Shown: positions 35,335-45,401 of the stretch, piece after piece
Numbering within the stretch: the stretch's first letter is position 1
How the letters are laid out: every line of letters starts with the position of its first letter
Source of the DNA: Hepsetus odoe
Lineage: Eukaryota; Chordata; Actinopteri; Characiformes; Hepsetidae
DNA length: 64,000 bases
Reading direction: 5' to 3'
Assembly (NCBI GenBank): GCA_017165825.1
Contig: CM029368.1
Span: forward strand, 646,720-710,719
Position numbers and translations under genes: made by a program
The notes under the pieces: generated by a model
What the model saw: the letters and a program-made list of their open reading frames with translations, nothing else
Told to the model about the DNA's origin: nothing
Database searches by the model: none

Positions 35335-38300
35335 CTCTGACAGTGCAGTGCACAGTGTGGCCAGCTGGTTGGAGGTGCACTGGCGGAGGTCCGGTCCGGT
35401 CCAGGCCTGCCGGAGTCGCTCCTTCTCCAGAGATAAAGCCTCGTGAATGGACTTCAGAGACGCATGAACTGAAACCACAAACCGAGTCGTCGGATCACGT
35501 CCCAGAGCTGATGCTCTTTACACAAACTTCACGGACAAACCGAATGAGCGCTAAACATTTACATTTACAGCATTTAGCAGACGCTCTTCTCCAGAGTGTC
35601 TCCATGTCCTGATTACAGGGACAGTCCCCCTGAAGACACTCAGGGTTCAGGGTCTCAGGGACCCAGTGGTGGTAGTGCTGGAGGTGGGATTCAACCTGGG
35701 ACCTCTTGATCCACAGGTCCATAGACAAGTTATTCTACCACTAGACCTCAACACCCACTGCGGGGACGTCGGGGGCTGCAGCACCTCCAGGCATCAAGGT
35801 CCTTAAAAGATCAACAGCTAAAAATTAAATAAAATGTTTTTACAGTTGAAGATATTTTTAGATCTTCTAAACCTCCAGCACAGGGGTAGGGTTTAGGGTA
35901 GGGTGTTGGCTACATTCATCCAGTATTGGTGCGGTCATTTTAAATACTCGGCCACGCTGGCTCATCTGAATCATCCAAGTGGGTCCAAGACAAGAGCAGA
36001 GAGATGAACATGGATCAGCCGAGTGTGTGTGTTTGTGTGTGTTTAGCTTCTTTAAACTTTTTCATAAAGACGGTGCCAATTATTCTCATTAACTTGGAAA
36101 CATTTCCCCAAACACCTTCCCATCTTTCTGCATCTCGCTTTCTGATTGGCCATTTTTCGTGGAAGCTGCTGTCGATGAGCAGCACCAGGAACGCAGGTGT
36201 GTCCGGGCGGAGACGAGCGTCTTTCATAAGCAGAGCCTTTTGGCCCAGATTGAAGGAGTGCAGTGTGACGAGAAGCAGAGCGGAGTGCACAGATTCCCCT
36301 GATGAACACTGGAGTGTCAGCAGGAAGTGATGCGGCTGTTCTGAACGAAGGGAATTCAAAACATCCCGAGATAAAAATCTGACTTTATTTAAGCTCTCGG
36401 ACAAAAGCAGGTTATTTTTAAAGTCAGAAAATAAGTGTGGAGTAACGATGCCAGGGTGTGGGTTGTTACCAGCTTTAACTTCGCTCTCTTTTTAAAGAAC
36501 GACACAGATTCAGAAAAGGGGAAACGTGTGACGTGATTGGTCGATGCAGAGGTCTGTTCTCTCACCTTTCCGAGAGACGGTGCAGATCTCCTGCTGCAGC
36601 TTCTTCCCCTCCGGAGACGAAACACCGCCCGGAGTGGACAGCTGAGAGAAAACATAACCCGGGATGGACTGAAGAGACCCTGCCGTTCCTGACCGACTGG
36701 AAGACAACTGAGAGAGAGAGAGAGACAGAGAGAGAGAGACAGAGAGATTTTTTTATTTTAAATGCCACAGTATGATTTGGAAGCAGGTACAAAACAGGTA
36801 CGTCCGGAAATAAAAAGAAAAAAAAAAGAGGGTTAAAAAAGTTAAAGAAAAAAATGGTTAGGAAAATGAAAAAAAGGCACATTGGACGACGTCTAAGGTC
36901 AGACAAAAACCACTGAATGATTTTGCTTTTTTTATAAAAAAGTGCAAAAAAAAAAATAAAAAATGAAATGTGTGGAGAGGGAGGGAGGGAGAGAGAGAAG
37001 CAGATAAAGGAGCGGTGCAGGAGAACAGGTTCTCACCAGGTCATGCGAGAGGGTACGGTGGTGTCCCCACATCTTCCCCTGCTTCTTCTTCGGCTTCTCC
37101 AGAGTCAGATTCTGAACCAGGAAGACAGACATCGCATTACATCACCAGCGACCAGTCTCCCTACCCAACCCGCCCCGCCCCACACAGACCAGCCTGCCCA
37201 GTCACTGCATCCACTGGCCAGTCACCACACACCTGAGGAACCTCCGGAGGAAACTTCAAAACAAAGACTTGTGATTTATACACCTGGCCCAGGACCACAT
37301 TTGGGAAAGAATGAGCTCCATGAATTGCGTCCTCTGGGCACGTCCTCTGGGCACGTCCTCTGGGCACGTCCTCTGGGCACGTCCTCTGGGCACACCATGG
37401 AGTTCTTTCTTTCCCAAAATTGGTGCAGGGCCGGGTGCATTTATCAAACACGAATGGGACCAGCTGAGAACTTTCTCTTCCTTCAACCTGAGGTCACATG
37501 TTTACAGACAGAACCAGAGAGACATGGACGGACCTGCATGCTGATCCTGTGCTCCAGGTCATTGTTGGTGGTGGGGTGATCTCCCTCCAGCCAGTGAAGC
37601 CTCTGGATCAGTCGGCAGAGCTCGGTCAGGTCCACCTCGCAGCGGGCCAGTTCTGAAAGGTTCATACACATGAACACCTGGAGAAGCAACACTGAGGACA
37701 CCGTGATCCAACTGTACATGATTGGAGCGCGGTGCCGAGCGTTCCTGAGGAACCAATTCCTCACATTCCTGCCGATTAGCTCACTGCCCCTTCCTAACGC
37801 AGGCGTGAGCTGAACGATACCTCACATTCCACACATCACAGCCAAAAACAATGAAGCAGGGCGCGTGCTTACCCTGCTGGCAGGAGTCGGGCTCTTCCGC
37901 CTGCTGGAGCCAGGCTGAAATTCTGCTCTCCGTCTGGGACGAGGCGGTGGACGGGGTGTCCAGGACACTGGGCTGGCAGATGGAAGCTGTGCTCTGGTAC
38001 TGTGGGGTCTGTGGACAAGAGGAAGATGCTGGACTCGTCTCACTTCTAGGAACAGCTTCACTCTCCGGAAAACAGAATCAAGAAAGCTACGAAAGAAAGA
38101 ACTGTCCCTGTCCTGGGTGGTTGACACAATGGAGCCTTTGTTCTTCATGAGCCACAGACAAATCAAACCCAATACATCCCATCACCCCAAGAACACCATC
38201 GCCACGGTGAAACATGGTGGGGGCAGCAGGAGTTGTCACGACAACATCCATTGTCATGTGATTTATTTTAGGAAGTAAAATCTCCAAGTGAAATTCCAGA

Positions 38301-39648
38301 GAGAAGAGCAGTTCTTCATGTGTGACTGATTTTTCCTTGCTGTACATTGCGAACCGTGTTTTTAATCCCTTCCTCTGCTTAGGTCAGAAGCACAGGAAGT
38401 GGTAATAGTCCTTTTCTACAAGACCACTCTGGTCTGAACACACAGAACCCTGGAGATGGCTTTCTGTTCTCAATTCTAAAAGAACTGCAGCTAAATTCAT
38501 GCAGATGACTTTGGACAATGTCTGTTCAGATGGACCATAAACAAGTTAGGACCAGTGAAAACTGTCCTACTGCCTCATCTGTGAATAAAAGCCTGCAACT
38601 CCAACAAATCTGCTCTTCTGAAAATGGAGCTTCTCCAGTTCTGATTAAACAACTTCAGAATCCAGTCCCTGGTTATTAAAGCTATTAAAGAAGAGATCTG
38701 CATTAGGACTGAGGAAGATGGACAGGACAAGGAAAAGAGACATTAGAGGGAAAAATCAGGACGGTCAATCTGGAGAGAAGGCAAATGAGGCATGAAAGTG
38801 AAAAAGAAAGTGACTGTCATGATACACAGCACACGTGAACTACAACTAAATCCATCTTCTGTGTTTAACACACACACACACACCATCCAGCAGGTGGCAG
38901 ACATATCCAGGTGATGGGGACGGTACCTTAATCAAAGAGGATTTGAACCAATGACATGGTGATCCTGGGGGACAAGTTCCTAAAAATTAGGACACTGTCC
39001 ACTGTTGCTTTGGACAGGTGTGGAGGTGTGTATTGGGAGAAGCTGCCAAGTGAGAAGAAGAAGTTCCAGAAAGTTCCTTATAAAGGTGCTGAGAGCAGAT
39101 TAGGTGTTGGCTTGACAGAGAGAGACACAGAGGACGAGCAGGCGAAAGAAAAAAGTGACAAATGAAAATCCATTCTACGCTGAGATTTCAGGGACGAATC
39201 ATCTCACCATGTACATCATGGCGGTGTTTCTCTGGGCGAGGCTGGCCATGGTGGGCAGCATGTTGCGGTCTGCTCCCGTGAGCGCCTGCAGGACGTTCTG
39301 GTGGAGGTCCAGCGCCTCGTTCTTCTTATAGACACGGTGGGCTGTCAGTTTGGTCAGCCAAATGTAGAGAATTTCCTGACTTTTAGCCTGCAGGAGGAAA
39401 AAACAAAACCGTTTTCAGATAAATTTGACCTGGTGTACTCTGTGGGTTTTATAAAAATGAATAAATAGAATTACTCTCAGGACACTACAATTTACTAGCA
39501 ACAGCTTCCTTTGCTAATTAGGCACGTTAGACTTGTTTAATAAAAGAAGGAAAGTCCAGATTCTGAACTTGAGCCATTGTTTTGATCATTTAATCTACTT
39601 TCCAGAGAGATTATAAAAACATGTGTTTAAGCAATATAATAGGAAAAA

Positions 39649-39679
<31 letters not shown>

Positions 39680-42422
39680 GATAAAAGTTAGGAGCAGGAG
39701 CAGGAAGAGGAGATCTACTACACACCTTGAGGTGGTACAGGTTATGTCCCGCATCCAGGTCGATCCGCCTTGACTTCTTGTTCACGGACATAACGGCCAG
39801 GCTGATGTCCATAGAGCCGTGGGCCTTCCCTCTCAAGACCTGCGTGAGAGAACGTCCACGCAACGTTCATTCAGCAGAGAACACACACCACTCACCCAAA
39901 TCCAGTCTACGGTACAGGGAAGATGTTTAAGCTTGAATAAGGTTCCTCACACTTGCATCTCTTCTGAAGATGGGGTTCTTTAAGGAACCCATTTTGGCAG
40001 CTTTATTATTGGAGTGCTGCTCGCTGTAAAGTCCTAACCCTAGTCCATCTCTGAAAGCCTAGCTGTCCAGTCAGACTTTATCTGGAAGTTTGGATGAAGC
40101 AAGTCATGAACCAATAACGCGGTCATGAATCAAAAGACCCGCCAATCACCAGGAAAAGAAAAATGTTCTGGATTCATTTAAAACATACAGTTCCAGAAAT
40201 AAAAACCCTTTATTTAGCCCAACATCACATTTATACTCATTTACACAAAAACGTTCTTTACTGATCAGACAGATAGGTTTGGACCCAAATGAAGTTCCTT
40301 TATTTCAGAACTGAAGCTCCAAGGCAAACACTGGAGCTGAATAGTGACCCAGACATTTACTCCCCAGAACTTCAGACCCCCTCCAGCTCTTCATCAAGGT
40401 GGAGCCTTGAATTTGATGTTCAGTTTTAGCCTAGCTGTTCTTTAAGTGAAGAATCTTATGGGGAACCAAAAGCGGTTCTTTCCAAAAATTGATCCAAAGA
40501 ACCTCTTTAGAAAGACCGACAAGGAGAAACAGTTTATATAAATAAATATTATTTCTATAGTTAATAGAGGCAATAATCTAAAGAATGATTATTTGGGGTT
40601 AATAAGTTTGAAACTTGGTTGATGGTCAATCAGCAGTTGCTGATCGTCACTAGACTGAAGATCAGAAGTGGGGATGAAGCTCTGGACAAGAGCATCTGAT
40701 AAATGCTTTTCGAGGAGCGGGAGCATCAACACAAAAACTCCCCAGCATGAGGTTTTCTCCGCATCACGCGGATTCAGGCTAACCCCAGCCGATCACTTAC
40801 GTCCGTTTGGGTTTTGGCGTATTTGAGGATCCCCTTTTCCAACATGAAGTATCTCTGCGGAGGAGAAAGGGTCAGATTTAGACGACTGTGTTAAAAGGAA
40901 GTCAAGGCTCGATGCCGTCAGAGCCCCACCGTACACACCTTGTGCCAACCCTGAAGCGGGTACTTCCTCTTTTTCATCAGGTATCCCTCACAAACACCAG
41001 GAACACCGTTGGCGTCCCCGCATCCTCCAGCGACTCCCATGGGCTGATAATCTGACACCACCTCCCAGTCCCTGGAGTTCTGCAGCGAGGACAGAGACGG
41101 GCTTAGTCATGCTGGAAGGTGGCAAAGAAAGACTCGGGACAAGTCTAAGTCTAAGGTCAGACAAGAAACACTGAAGGATTTTGCTTTTATTATAAAAAAA
41201 AAAAAAAAGCAAATATTTAAAAAAAAAAAAAAACAACACTTTCAGGGCTGTCAGATCAGTTCTGTTTTATTCACCTATTAATGTAAAATTCCTCCAATCA
41301 TGGAATTTTATATGAAAGTGAAGTGAAAGTGACAACCCTTGTCATTGCGAGGTCACAGCACAGCAGACAGTGAACCAATGAAATTGGACCTCTGCTTTTA
41401 ACCCATGCACACTCAAACACCGGCAGCTATTGAAAGCGCCCGGGGAGCAGTGACGGGGACAGCACCTTGCTCAAGGGTACCTCAGGGCAACCTTTTGGGA
41501 AGGGGTTCGAACCCCCGATCATGTGGCCAACGCCCGAACCACTAGGCCACCGCTTCCCGCCTAACAAAACATTTTGTTTAAAGTATGAAATCGTGCAGCC
41601 CAGGTTGGGTGATCTGAAAAGTTTAACATTCAGCTTTAAATGAGAGTTTTTTTGTTTTTTTTTTTGTTTTGTTTTTTAATATAAAGTACTCTTTATTCTG
41701 GATGCAGCATTCAGCGGTGCTAGCTTACTTTAGTCTGCGGTTCTGGATAACAGGGTTCCCTACAGAGTCAACATAAACAAATGTATTAGAGATTCCACCT
41801 CCATAAAGATGATGAACACAACCACCGCCACCTACGAAGAGTTTCACACCAAATGATAAAAGCTCCGATCCTGCCGGGGGTCGAATCTTAAAGCCGCAGA
41901 TGTTTAAAACCAAGAAGCTTTCATCTGATTCATCACAAACTCCCTCTCTGTAGGAACGTAAAGACTTTTTTAATGGATTTTTGTTAAAATTGGATTTTTC
42001 TAGGATTATTTTGGATAAAACAGAAGCAGATACTTCACTGAAAACGTTGACGTTTGTATTCAAATATTAAACCTACAATAATTCTATATAAAATGACATT
42101 TTGCAGAATTCCTAACTTAATAGAATCTTGAATGTAAAATGAATTTTAAGTGTGGAAATGTATCATTTCACAAACATTTAAGGAAATAACACGTACAGGT
42201 TGTTATCCCCGTTTTTGAGCCTCGGTATTTAATCAGTTAAAAGATGCAGATGTGAGAGGATGACTTCTGATCTCGGGGACGCTGGTGTCTCACCTGTCTG
42301 GAGTGTCTGGAGGACGAGCCGGTGCTGTTGCTGCGGGAGTGACCGGGTTTAAAGGACGACATGGGGGACTTGTCCAACCCGCTAATCACAGAAATGCTGC
42401 TGTTCAGGTGCTGCTGCTCCAT
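24882..42422 (-). CDS. osbpl7: Oxysterol-binding protein-related protein (ORP3/6/7 group), complete, 21 exons
   Basis: Exons in transcript order: 42422-42294, 41079-40939, 40854-40801, 39839-39726, 39387-39208, 38008-37873, 37652-37534, 37111-37037, 36707-36566, 35468-35335, 34612-34520, 34097-33926, 32338-32043, 31733-31596, 31345-31282, 30961-30883, 30730-30586, 30128-29978, 29233-29107, 28975-28853 and 24999-24882. All phases agree, giving 909 residues. The PH domain is at about 74-172 (EGYLMKKRKYPLQGWHKRYF). An FFAT-like EYYDANE is at 458-464. The ORD covers about 560-890, with fingerprint EQVSHHPP at 640-647. ORPs move sterols or lipids at ER contact sites; FFAT binds VAP proteins. The N-terminal region and synteny with tbkbp1 favour osbpl7 over osbpl3/6. 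The intron after 30883 uses a GC donor. An L2 LINE occupies the last intron. Confidence 0.93.
25085..27977 (+). mobile_element. 5'-truncated L2-clade LINE with target-site duplication
   Basis: The element runs from about 25085 to the (TGTAA)n-type tail near 27968. AATTATAAT at 25076-25084 is repeated at 27969-27977, a likely target-site duplication. It lies antisense in the last intron of osbpl7. The tail contains AAGTCGCTCTGGATAAGAGC and GTCTGCTAAATGCCGTAAAT, the stem-loop end typical of fish L2 elements. Two long A runs lie between the coding end and the tail. Confidence 0.88.
25093..27663 (+). CDS. L2-clade LINE ORF2: endonuclease C-half plus reverse transcriptase
   Basis: An uninterrupted 856-residue frame. 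The first ~145 residues are the C-terminal half of an APE-type endonuclease (GDFN at 63-66, SDHH at 122-125); the N-terminal half is missing, so the start codon given is only the first in-frame ATG. Reverse-transcriptase blocks follow: LNNYRPVSLLPFLSKVLE, LDLSAAFDTVDH, GVPQGSVLGPLLF and YADD at 577-580. The C-terminal block SKLDYCNSLLAGLP and LHWLPVAARI is typical of L2/CR1-type elements. The intact frame suggests a recent insertion. The truncated endonuclease makes it unlikely to move alone. Confidence 0.93.
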   Translation: MPLSRCHLNISSFEFHAVTVTYPIKLHIIVLYRPPGLLGNLIDELDVFLSSFPDENSPVILLGDFNLPGDKIHTSGLMQLLSSFDLSLNNSPPTHKAGNTLDLIFTRSLPVGNILSTPLHVSDHHLLSFRFLASMLPCQLETPEHARRNLTTLSLSSLCSAVLSHLSPPATTTPTVSTLELRTNELLSSLSHSIDQLCPLINRTRRASPRAPWLTEVLRNNRRELRSAERKWRKSRRSEDLVSFHSLLSIFVTDLASAKSVFFKAKFEESSTNPRKLFATFSSLLKPPRPPVVSSLSPDDFASFFDEKTEAIRRSFHSTVNSPIQPQVSCDHQFLALSPLSTEELLLLLKSSNPTTSPLDPIPSSLFLELASDLLPYISQIINGSLETGHVPSAFKSAIVTPILKKPSLDCTELNNYRPVSLLPFLSKVLERAVYNQLNVFLAQNGLQDPYQSGFKTLHSTETALLAVTHELHAARSNNLSSVLILLDLSAAFDTVDHQLLLTTLSNLGIAGTSWQWFSSYLQDRQYQVSWQGHRSTPRNLTTGVPQGSVLGPLLFSLYTSSLGKVILSHGFSYHSYADDTQLILSFPSHDQQVSTRISNCLADVSAWMTAHHLKLNPDKTELLYFEGHQTPRHDLLISFGGSLLVPSRSARNLGVTFDNELSFSSHVLNLSRSCRHLLFNIRRIRPFLTTQATQLLVQSLVISKLDYCNSLLAGLPLKATRPLQLIQNAAARLVFNQPKFSSSTPLLRDLHWLPVAARIRFKTLTLAYKATNSLSPSYLSTLIKHRVSSRPLRPSSTARLEPPPLKNRGRHASRLFSVLAPRWWNELPLLVRTAESLAVFKRRLKTHLFTEFLRD
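28055..28277 (-). mobile_element. tRNA-derived SINE, well-preserved copy
   Basis: Minus-strand copy with A-region GTGGTCTAGTGGTGAGGGAG and a perfect B box GGTTCGATTCC. The tail is at 28055-28075. It lies in the last osbpl7 intron, next to the L2 LINE. Confidence 0.88.
29599..29645. repeat. Direct pair of the TTCCACCTTAAA word
   Basis: CCTTCTTCCACCTTAAA occurs at 29599-29615 and again at 29629-29645, in an osbpl7 intron. It is related to the hairpin family, but here the copies are direct. Confidence 0.7.
29921..29960. repeat. (TG)n microsatellite beside an osbpl7 donor
   Basis: A TG tract on the plus strand, (CA)n in the sense direction, ends about 18 bases from the donor of the osbpl7 exon 30128-29978. 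A 26-base A run lies at about 30186-30211. Confidence 0.9.
31001..31080. repeat. 40-bp tandem duplication in osbpl7 intron
   Basis: AACACAAACTCCTCATAGAA plus the next 20 bases at 31001-31040 is repeated at 31041-31080, with one mismatch at the last base. Confidence 0.95.
33207..33530. mobile_element. SINE pair: one SINE nested in, or abutting, another
   Basis: A minus-oriented tail at 33207-33251 is followed by a second minus copy from 33253 to about 33430, then a plus-oriented tail piece (33435-33530, TAAGTCACTTTCATTTCACT). Two copies of the CACTTTCAC-tail family are involved. All lie in an osbpl7 intron. Confidence 0.7.
35303..35331. repeat. (TG)n microsatellite beside an osbpl7 donor
   Basis: The tract ends two bases from the AC (donor GT in sense) of the osbpl7 exon 35468-35335, so the sense donor GTAAC is followed directly by (CA)n. 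Confidence 0.9.
35557..35755 (-). mobile_element. tRNA-derived SINE with L2-type tail
   Basis: The minus-strand tail (GCGTCTGCTAAATGCTGTAA, TGTAAA) matches the L2 LINE end. The head carries GGTCTAGTGGTAGAATAA and GGTTGAATCCCACC as A- and B-box-like regions. Confidence 0.85.
36710..36960. repeat. GA-rich and AT-rich low-complexity intron sequence
   Basis: A GAGA/CAGA run (about 36709-36745) abuts the acceptor of the osbpl7 exon starting at 36707. A-rich sequence follows to about 36960. Confidence 0.8.
37255..37455. repeat. Imperfect hairpin element enclosing a 13-mer array
   Basis: Left arm about 37270-37326 (TTTGGGAAAGAATGAGCTCC) and right arm about 37392-37452 (GGAGTTCTTTCTTTCCCAAA) are inverted copies. 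Between them GTCCTCTGGGCAC is repeated five times. It lies in an osbpl7 intron. Confidence 0.8.
38792..38995 (-). mobile_element. tRNA-derived SINE, CACTTTCAC-tail family
   Basis: Diverged minus copy in an osbpl7 intron, with an internal CA tract and CCAGCAGGTGGCAG (CTCF-like) at 38887-38900. Confidence 0.65.
39638..39680. repeat. A-rich homopolymer tract
   Basis: GAAAAAAGC followed by a long A run upstream of the osbpl7 exon 39839-39726 (3' to it in gene sense). A similar A-rich run lies at 41194-41234. Confidence 0.9.
39960..40790. other. osbpl7 intron, no repeat assigned except an L2/SINE tail scrap
   Basis: Only 40677-40710 (GCTCTGGACAAGAGCATCTG, ATAAATG) is recognised, as an isolated L2-type tail. 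The remainder is unclassified intron. Confidence 0.5.
41312..41560 (-). mobile_element. tRNA-derived SINE, CACTTTCAC-tail family
   Basis: Nearly full-length minus copy in the first coding intron of osbpl7, with GGTTCGAACCCC on the plus strand marking the B-box region near 41505. Confidence 0.85.
41561..42290. other. osbpl7 intron 1, unclassified AT-rich
   Basis: T- and A-rich sequence with no exon or classified repeat. Confidence 0.4.
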
Positions 42423-42606
42423 CTTTTGCTGAAGACACGTCTACAGTCGGTTCCTCAGGGACGTCTTATTGCTGTCTCATCACAACGCAAAAGACACTGC
42501 AACACAGGGACACCGCGAAGCAGGTTAAACGGCGCTCGCTTTACAGACCAGATCTAAAGAAGCACAAGCAGCACAGCTTCGGTTCACAGGCGGTTCAGGA
42601 TCTTTT

Positions 42607-42805
42607 CATTTTACATTTACAGCATTTATCAGACGCTCTTCTCCAGAGTGTCTCCATGTCCTGATTACAGGGACAGTCCCCCCCTGGAGACACTCAGGGT
42701 TCAGGGTCTTGCTCAGGAACCCAGTGGTGGTAGTGCTGGAGTTGGGATTCGAACCAGGGACCTCTTGATCCATAGACAGGTATCCTACCTCTAGACCCCC
42801 CACCA
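42607..42805 (-). mobile_element. tRNA-derived SINE with L2-type tail, good B box
   Basis: The minus strand has GGTTCGAATCC (perfect B box) and a tail GCGTCTGATAAATGCTGTAA plus ATGTAAA. It lies just upstream of the osbpl7 start exon. Confidence 0.88.
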
Positions 42806-42807
42806 GA

Positions 42808-42912
42808 AGGTCATGGATATGAATCCCAGATCAGCAGATTAGCCTGAGATACTCTTGAGCAAGGTACCGTCCCCATCACTGCTTTTCAAAATGACAAACA
42901 GTCGCTTTCTTT
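42808..42912 (+). mobile_element. tRNA-derived SINE, CACTTTCAC-tail family, internally deleted
   Basis: AGAAGGTCATGGATATGAAT, GAGCAAGGTACCGTCCCCAT and AATGACAAACAGTCGCTTT are present; the middle is missing. Confidence 0.6.
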
Positions 42913-43670
42913 TCTGTGTGTTGGTGTGTGTGGGGGAAGATTTGAATGATTATTACTTTACAAAGCAAATCTTTCAGGTGTAACACTTCTTCACTTTCTT
43001 GTAAAGTTCTTCCTGATTTAAACTTTTTTTTTTAGCTGAAAATGTGATCTTTTCTGCAAGAATAAAAAAAGGCCTTTTTCTGGAACACTGGCCAGCTGTC
43101 TGAACGGTGGTCCCATCATCAGCAGATTTGAATTCAGAAAGTTTGTGTGCGCGTGTAAAATCAAGCAGCTTGGACCATTAATGTCAATCAACCCCAAACA
43201 CAGTCACTTAAAATCAATCAATCAATTAATTAATTAAAAAAATCAGCTCAAAATGATTACGTTCATTACGCTTTTGACCACAGCAGTTTACGAGCAGTGA
43301 CCGAGACGAGTTGCTCCTCGCTCCCGAAAAAATATCAGGTCAGATCAGGTTGGATCAGTTCCTGAGATTGTTTTGTTGTGTGAGGACAAACACTGATCCC
43401 AGATCAGAATCCCTCCCCCTCAGTCACTGGAGCAGTCAGATATTTCCTGCATGACTCCGTCCCAGCAAGTCTGACGACCTCTTGGTTTCGTTCGTACGGC
43501 TGGATTAAATCATGATGCTGGCTGAGCTGCGAAAAACATTCCATTCACAAACACAGGACAGGTTTACACCTCCAGAGTCCCAGACAGCACAAGTCAAACA
43601 TCTCAACACATCTGCAAACATCTACTAAAAACACAAAAGCACACTAAAGAAAATAAACCCACACAACCAT
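42913..43670. other. Intergenic, nothing recognised
   Basis: Mixed AT-rich sequence between osbpl7 and the next repeat cluster. No exon seen. Confidence 0.4.
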
Positions 43671-43674
43671 CCTT

Positions 43675-43825
43675 CACATATGAAGAGAAGAGGAACGACA
43701 GAGGAGGTTTATGGATGTGGTGAGAGGACGTGCAGGTGTGAAAGAGGAAGATGCAGAGGACAGAAGACATGGAGACGTAGGATCTGCTGTGGTGTCCCCT
43801 AACAGGAGCAACAGGAAGAAGAAGT
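43675..43825 (+). mobile_element. RTE 3'-end fragment
   Basis: GAAGAGAAGAGGAACGACAG, TTTATGGATGTGGTGAGAGG and the terminal CCTAACAGGAGCAACAGGAA with an AAGAAGAAG end are the RTE 3' terminus, in plus orientation. Confidence 0.7.
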
Positions 43826-43949
43826 TGTTCTTTTACTGAAGTCAGTCCAGCAGGTGAATGCTCTGAGAGCACAGTAAGTTCAGCCAAAAAAGGAAAAGGA
43901 TTTATCAGTTCTTCAGAAGAGGTAAACTGTTAACAGTTCTTTGATAAAC

Positions 43950-44870
43950 CAGTTCTTGACTGAATTTACAAAAATCTGGTTCTAACAGGACCTTAAGTTT
44001 TTCTGGACCAAGATTCTTTTTTGGATACTATATTAGCCAATATTACTAAAGTGGAATAAACTAAAACTAGTGAGTTTAAAAAGAAAAACAAAACATCTGG
44101 TCCAAAATCCAAGAAACAAACATGACTTCTCCCATCGCGAGCTAGATCATCAATAAAGACTGAGCCTGTTCCAGAACCACTGTGCTTCACAGAGAGGAGC
44201 TTTGGATCTTGAGCAGATCCTCTCTTTCCACACTTCGGCCTTTCCAGCACTTTGGTAGCGATTCATTTTCCTCATCAGTCCATTAAACGTTCATTGCTCT
44301 GGTCTGCTTCGGGCCTTTATTTTTGCTCAGAAAGTCTCCAACAGTGGATTGAGATTCCTTCATCCCTGCTCTGGGGAGGTTCTTCATGATGTTGCTGTCT
44401 GCTGTTTAGGTTTTTTTAAAATTACTTTTTATTTTTACCACTCACAATTTATCGGTCATCCGCCATTTTCTTAAATGAACTCGTTTGGCACCCATGTCTC
44501 CGTAAACCAGTGGTTTCCTTCCTTTTCTGAACTTTCCAAACAGTTTTCCTGGCTCTGATGAATGTTTCTAAAATGCTTCTAATGAAGTTTTCTCTTTTCT
44601 TAGGTTCACAATGTTCCTCCGTAGACAGCTCTCTGGTCTTCCTGATGGATTTTTTTTGAACAAGTGCAGTTTCACAGGTGAAATCCAGAGCTTCAGCTGA
44701 GAGCAGATATAGATATTTAGTTTAAAATCAGTCGCTCTGTCAGGACACACCTGTGTGGCAACTAACACCTGACAGGCTCTCGTGTTCTAATACTTTTGCT
44801 CACTTGAAAAAGTGGGTGTGTTTAGATGCAGAAGGTGCTGTGCTCCATCACTGAACATGTTAAAACAAGG
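43950..44870 (-). mobile_element. Decayed Tc1-like DNA transposon
   Basis: On the minus strand the left end contains CAAGTGAGCAAAAGTATTAG (about 44805), typical of a Tc1-like terminal region. Further on, KCGKRGSAQDPKLLSVKHSG and TGSVFIDDLA resemble the Tc1 transposase core before the second catalytic Asp. Frames are broken and the C-terminal half and far end are missing. Confidence 0.6.
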
Positions 44871-45355
44871 AGATAAAAGCTAAAAATTTTAACCTTCTTA
44901 ATTTAGTCTTGATTTCAGACCCAAATTTCTTCAATGCAAAAACGAGTCTCTGTTCCAGAACTTTTGGAGGGGACAGTTTTAGGGACCTGAATCAGTCCAG
45001 GTGTGAACAGGAACTGTAGCGGTTCAGTGTCCATGCTGTTCTACCACTCAAGTGTGAAATATTGCAAAAGATCACAAACATGTTCTCTAACCGGTCTGCA
45101 CAACAACACACTCCTGCTCAGGTGCTCAACAGTGAGCGTGAAGCTCTGGTGGGAGGAGCTTGACTTGGAGGGATTTAGGGGGTTAGTAAAGGTGGGAGAC
45201 ACGGCAGAGACACCCGCCATAGCACTGTGGGACATCTTCACCAAACATCACCAAACCTACTGCACAAACAGGTTGGAACACACCAAACACACGTTTACAC
45301 AACTGGAAAAATGAGCACAAACAAACAAAGCACAGCCTGAAATCACCAAACACAC

Positions 45356-45401
<46 letters not shown>

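Noticed and set aside
43993..44250. Possible functional transposase
   Set aside because: Tc1-like words are present, but frames are broken and the C-terminal catalytic part is missing.
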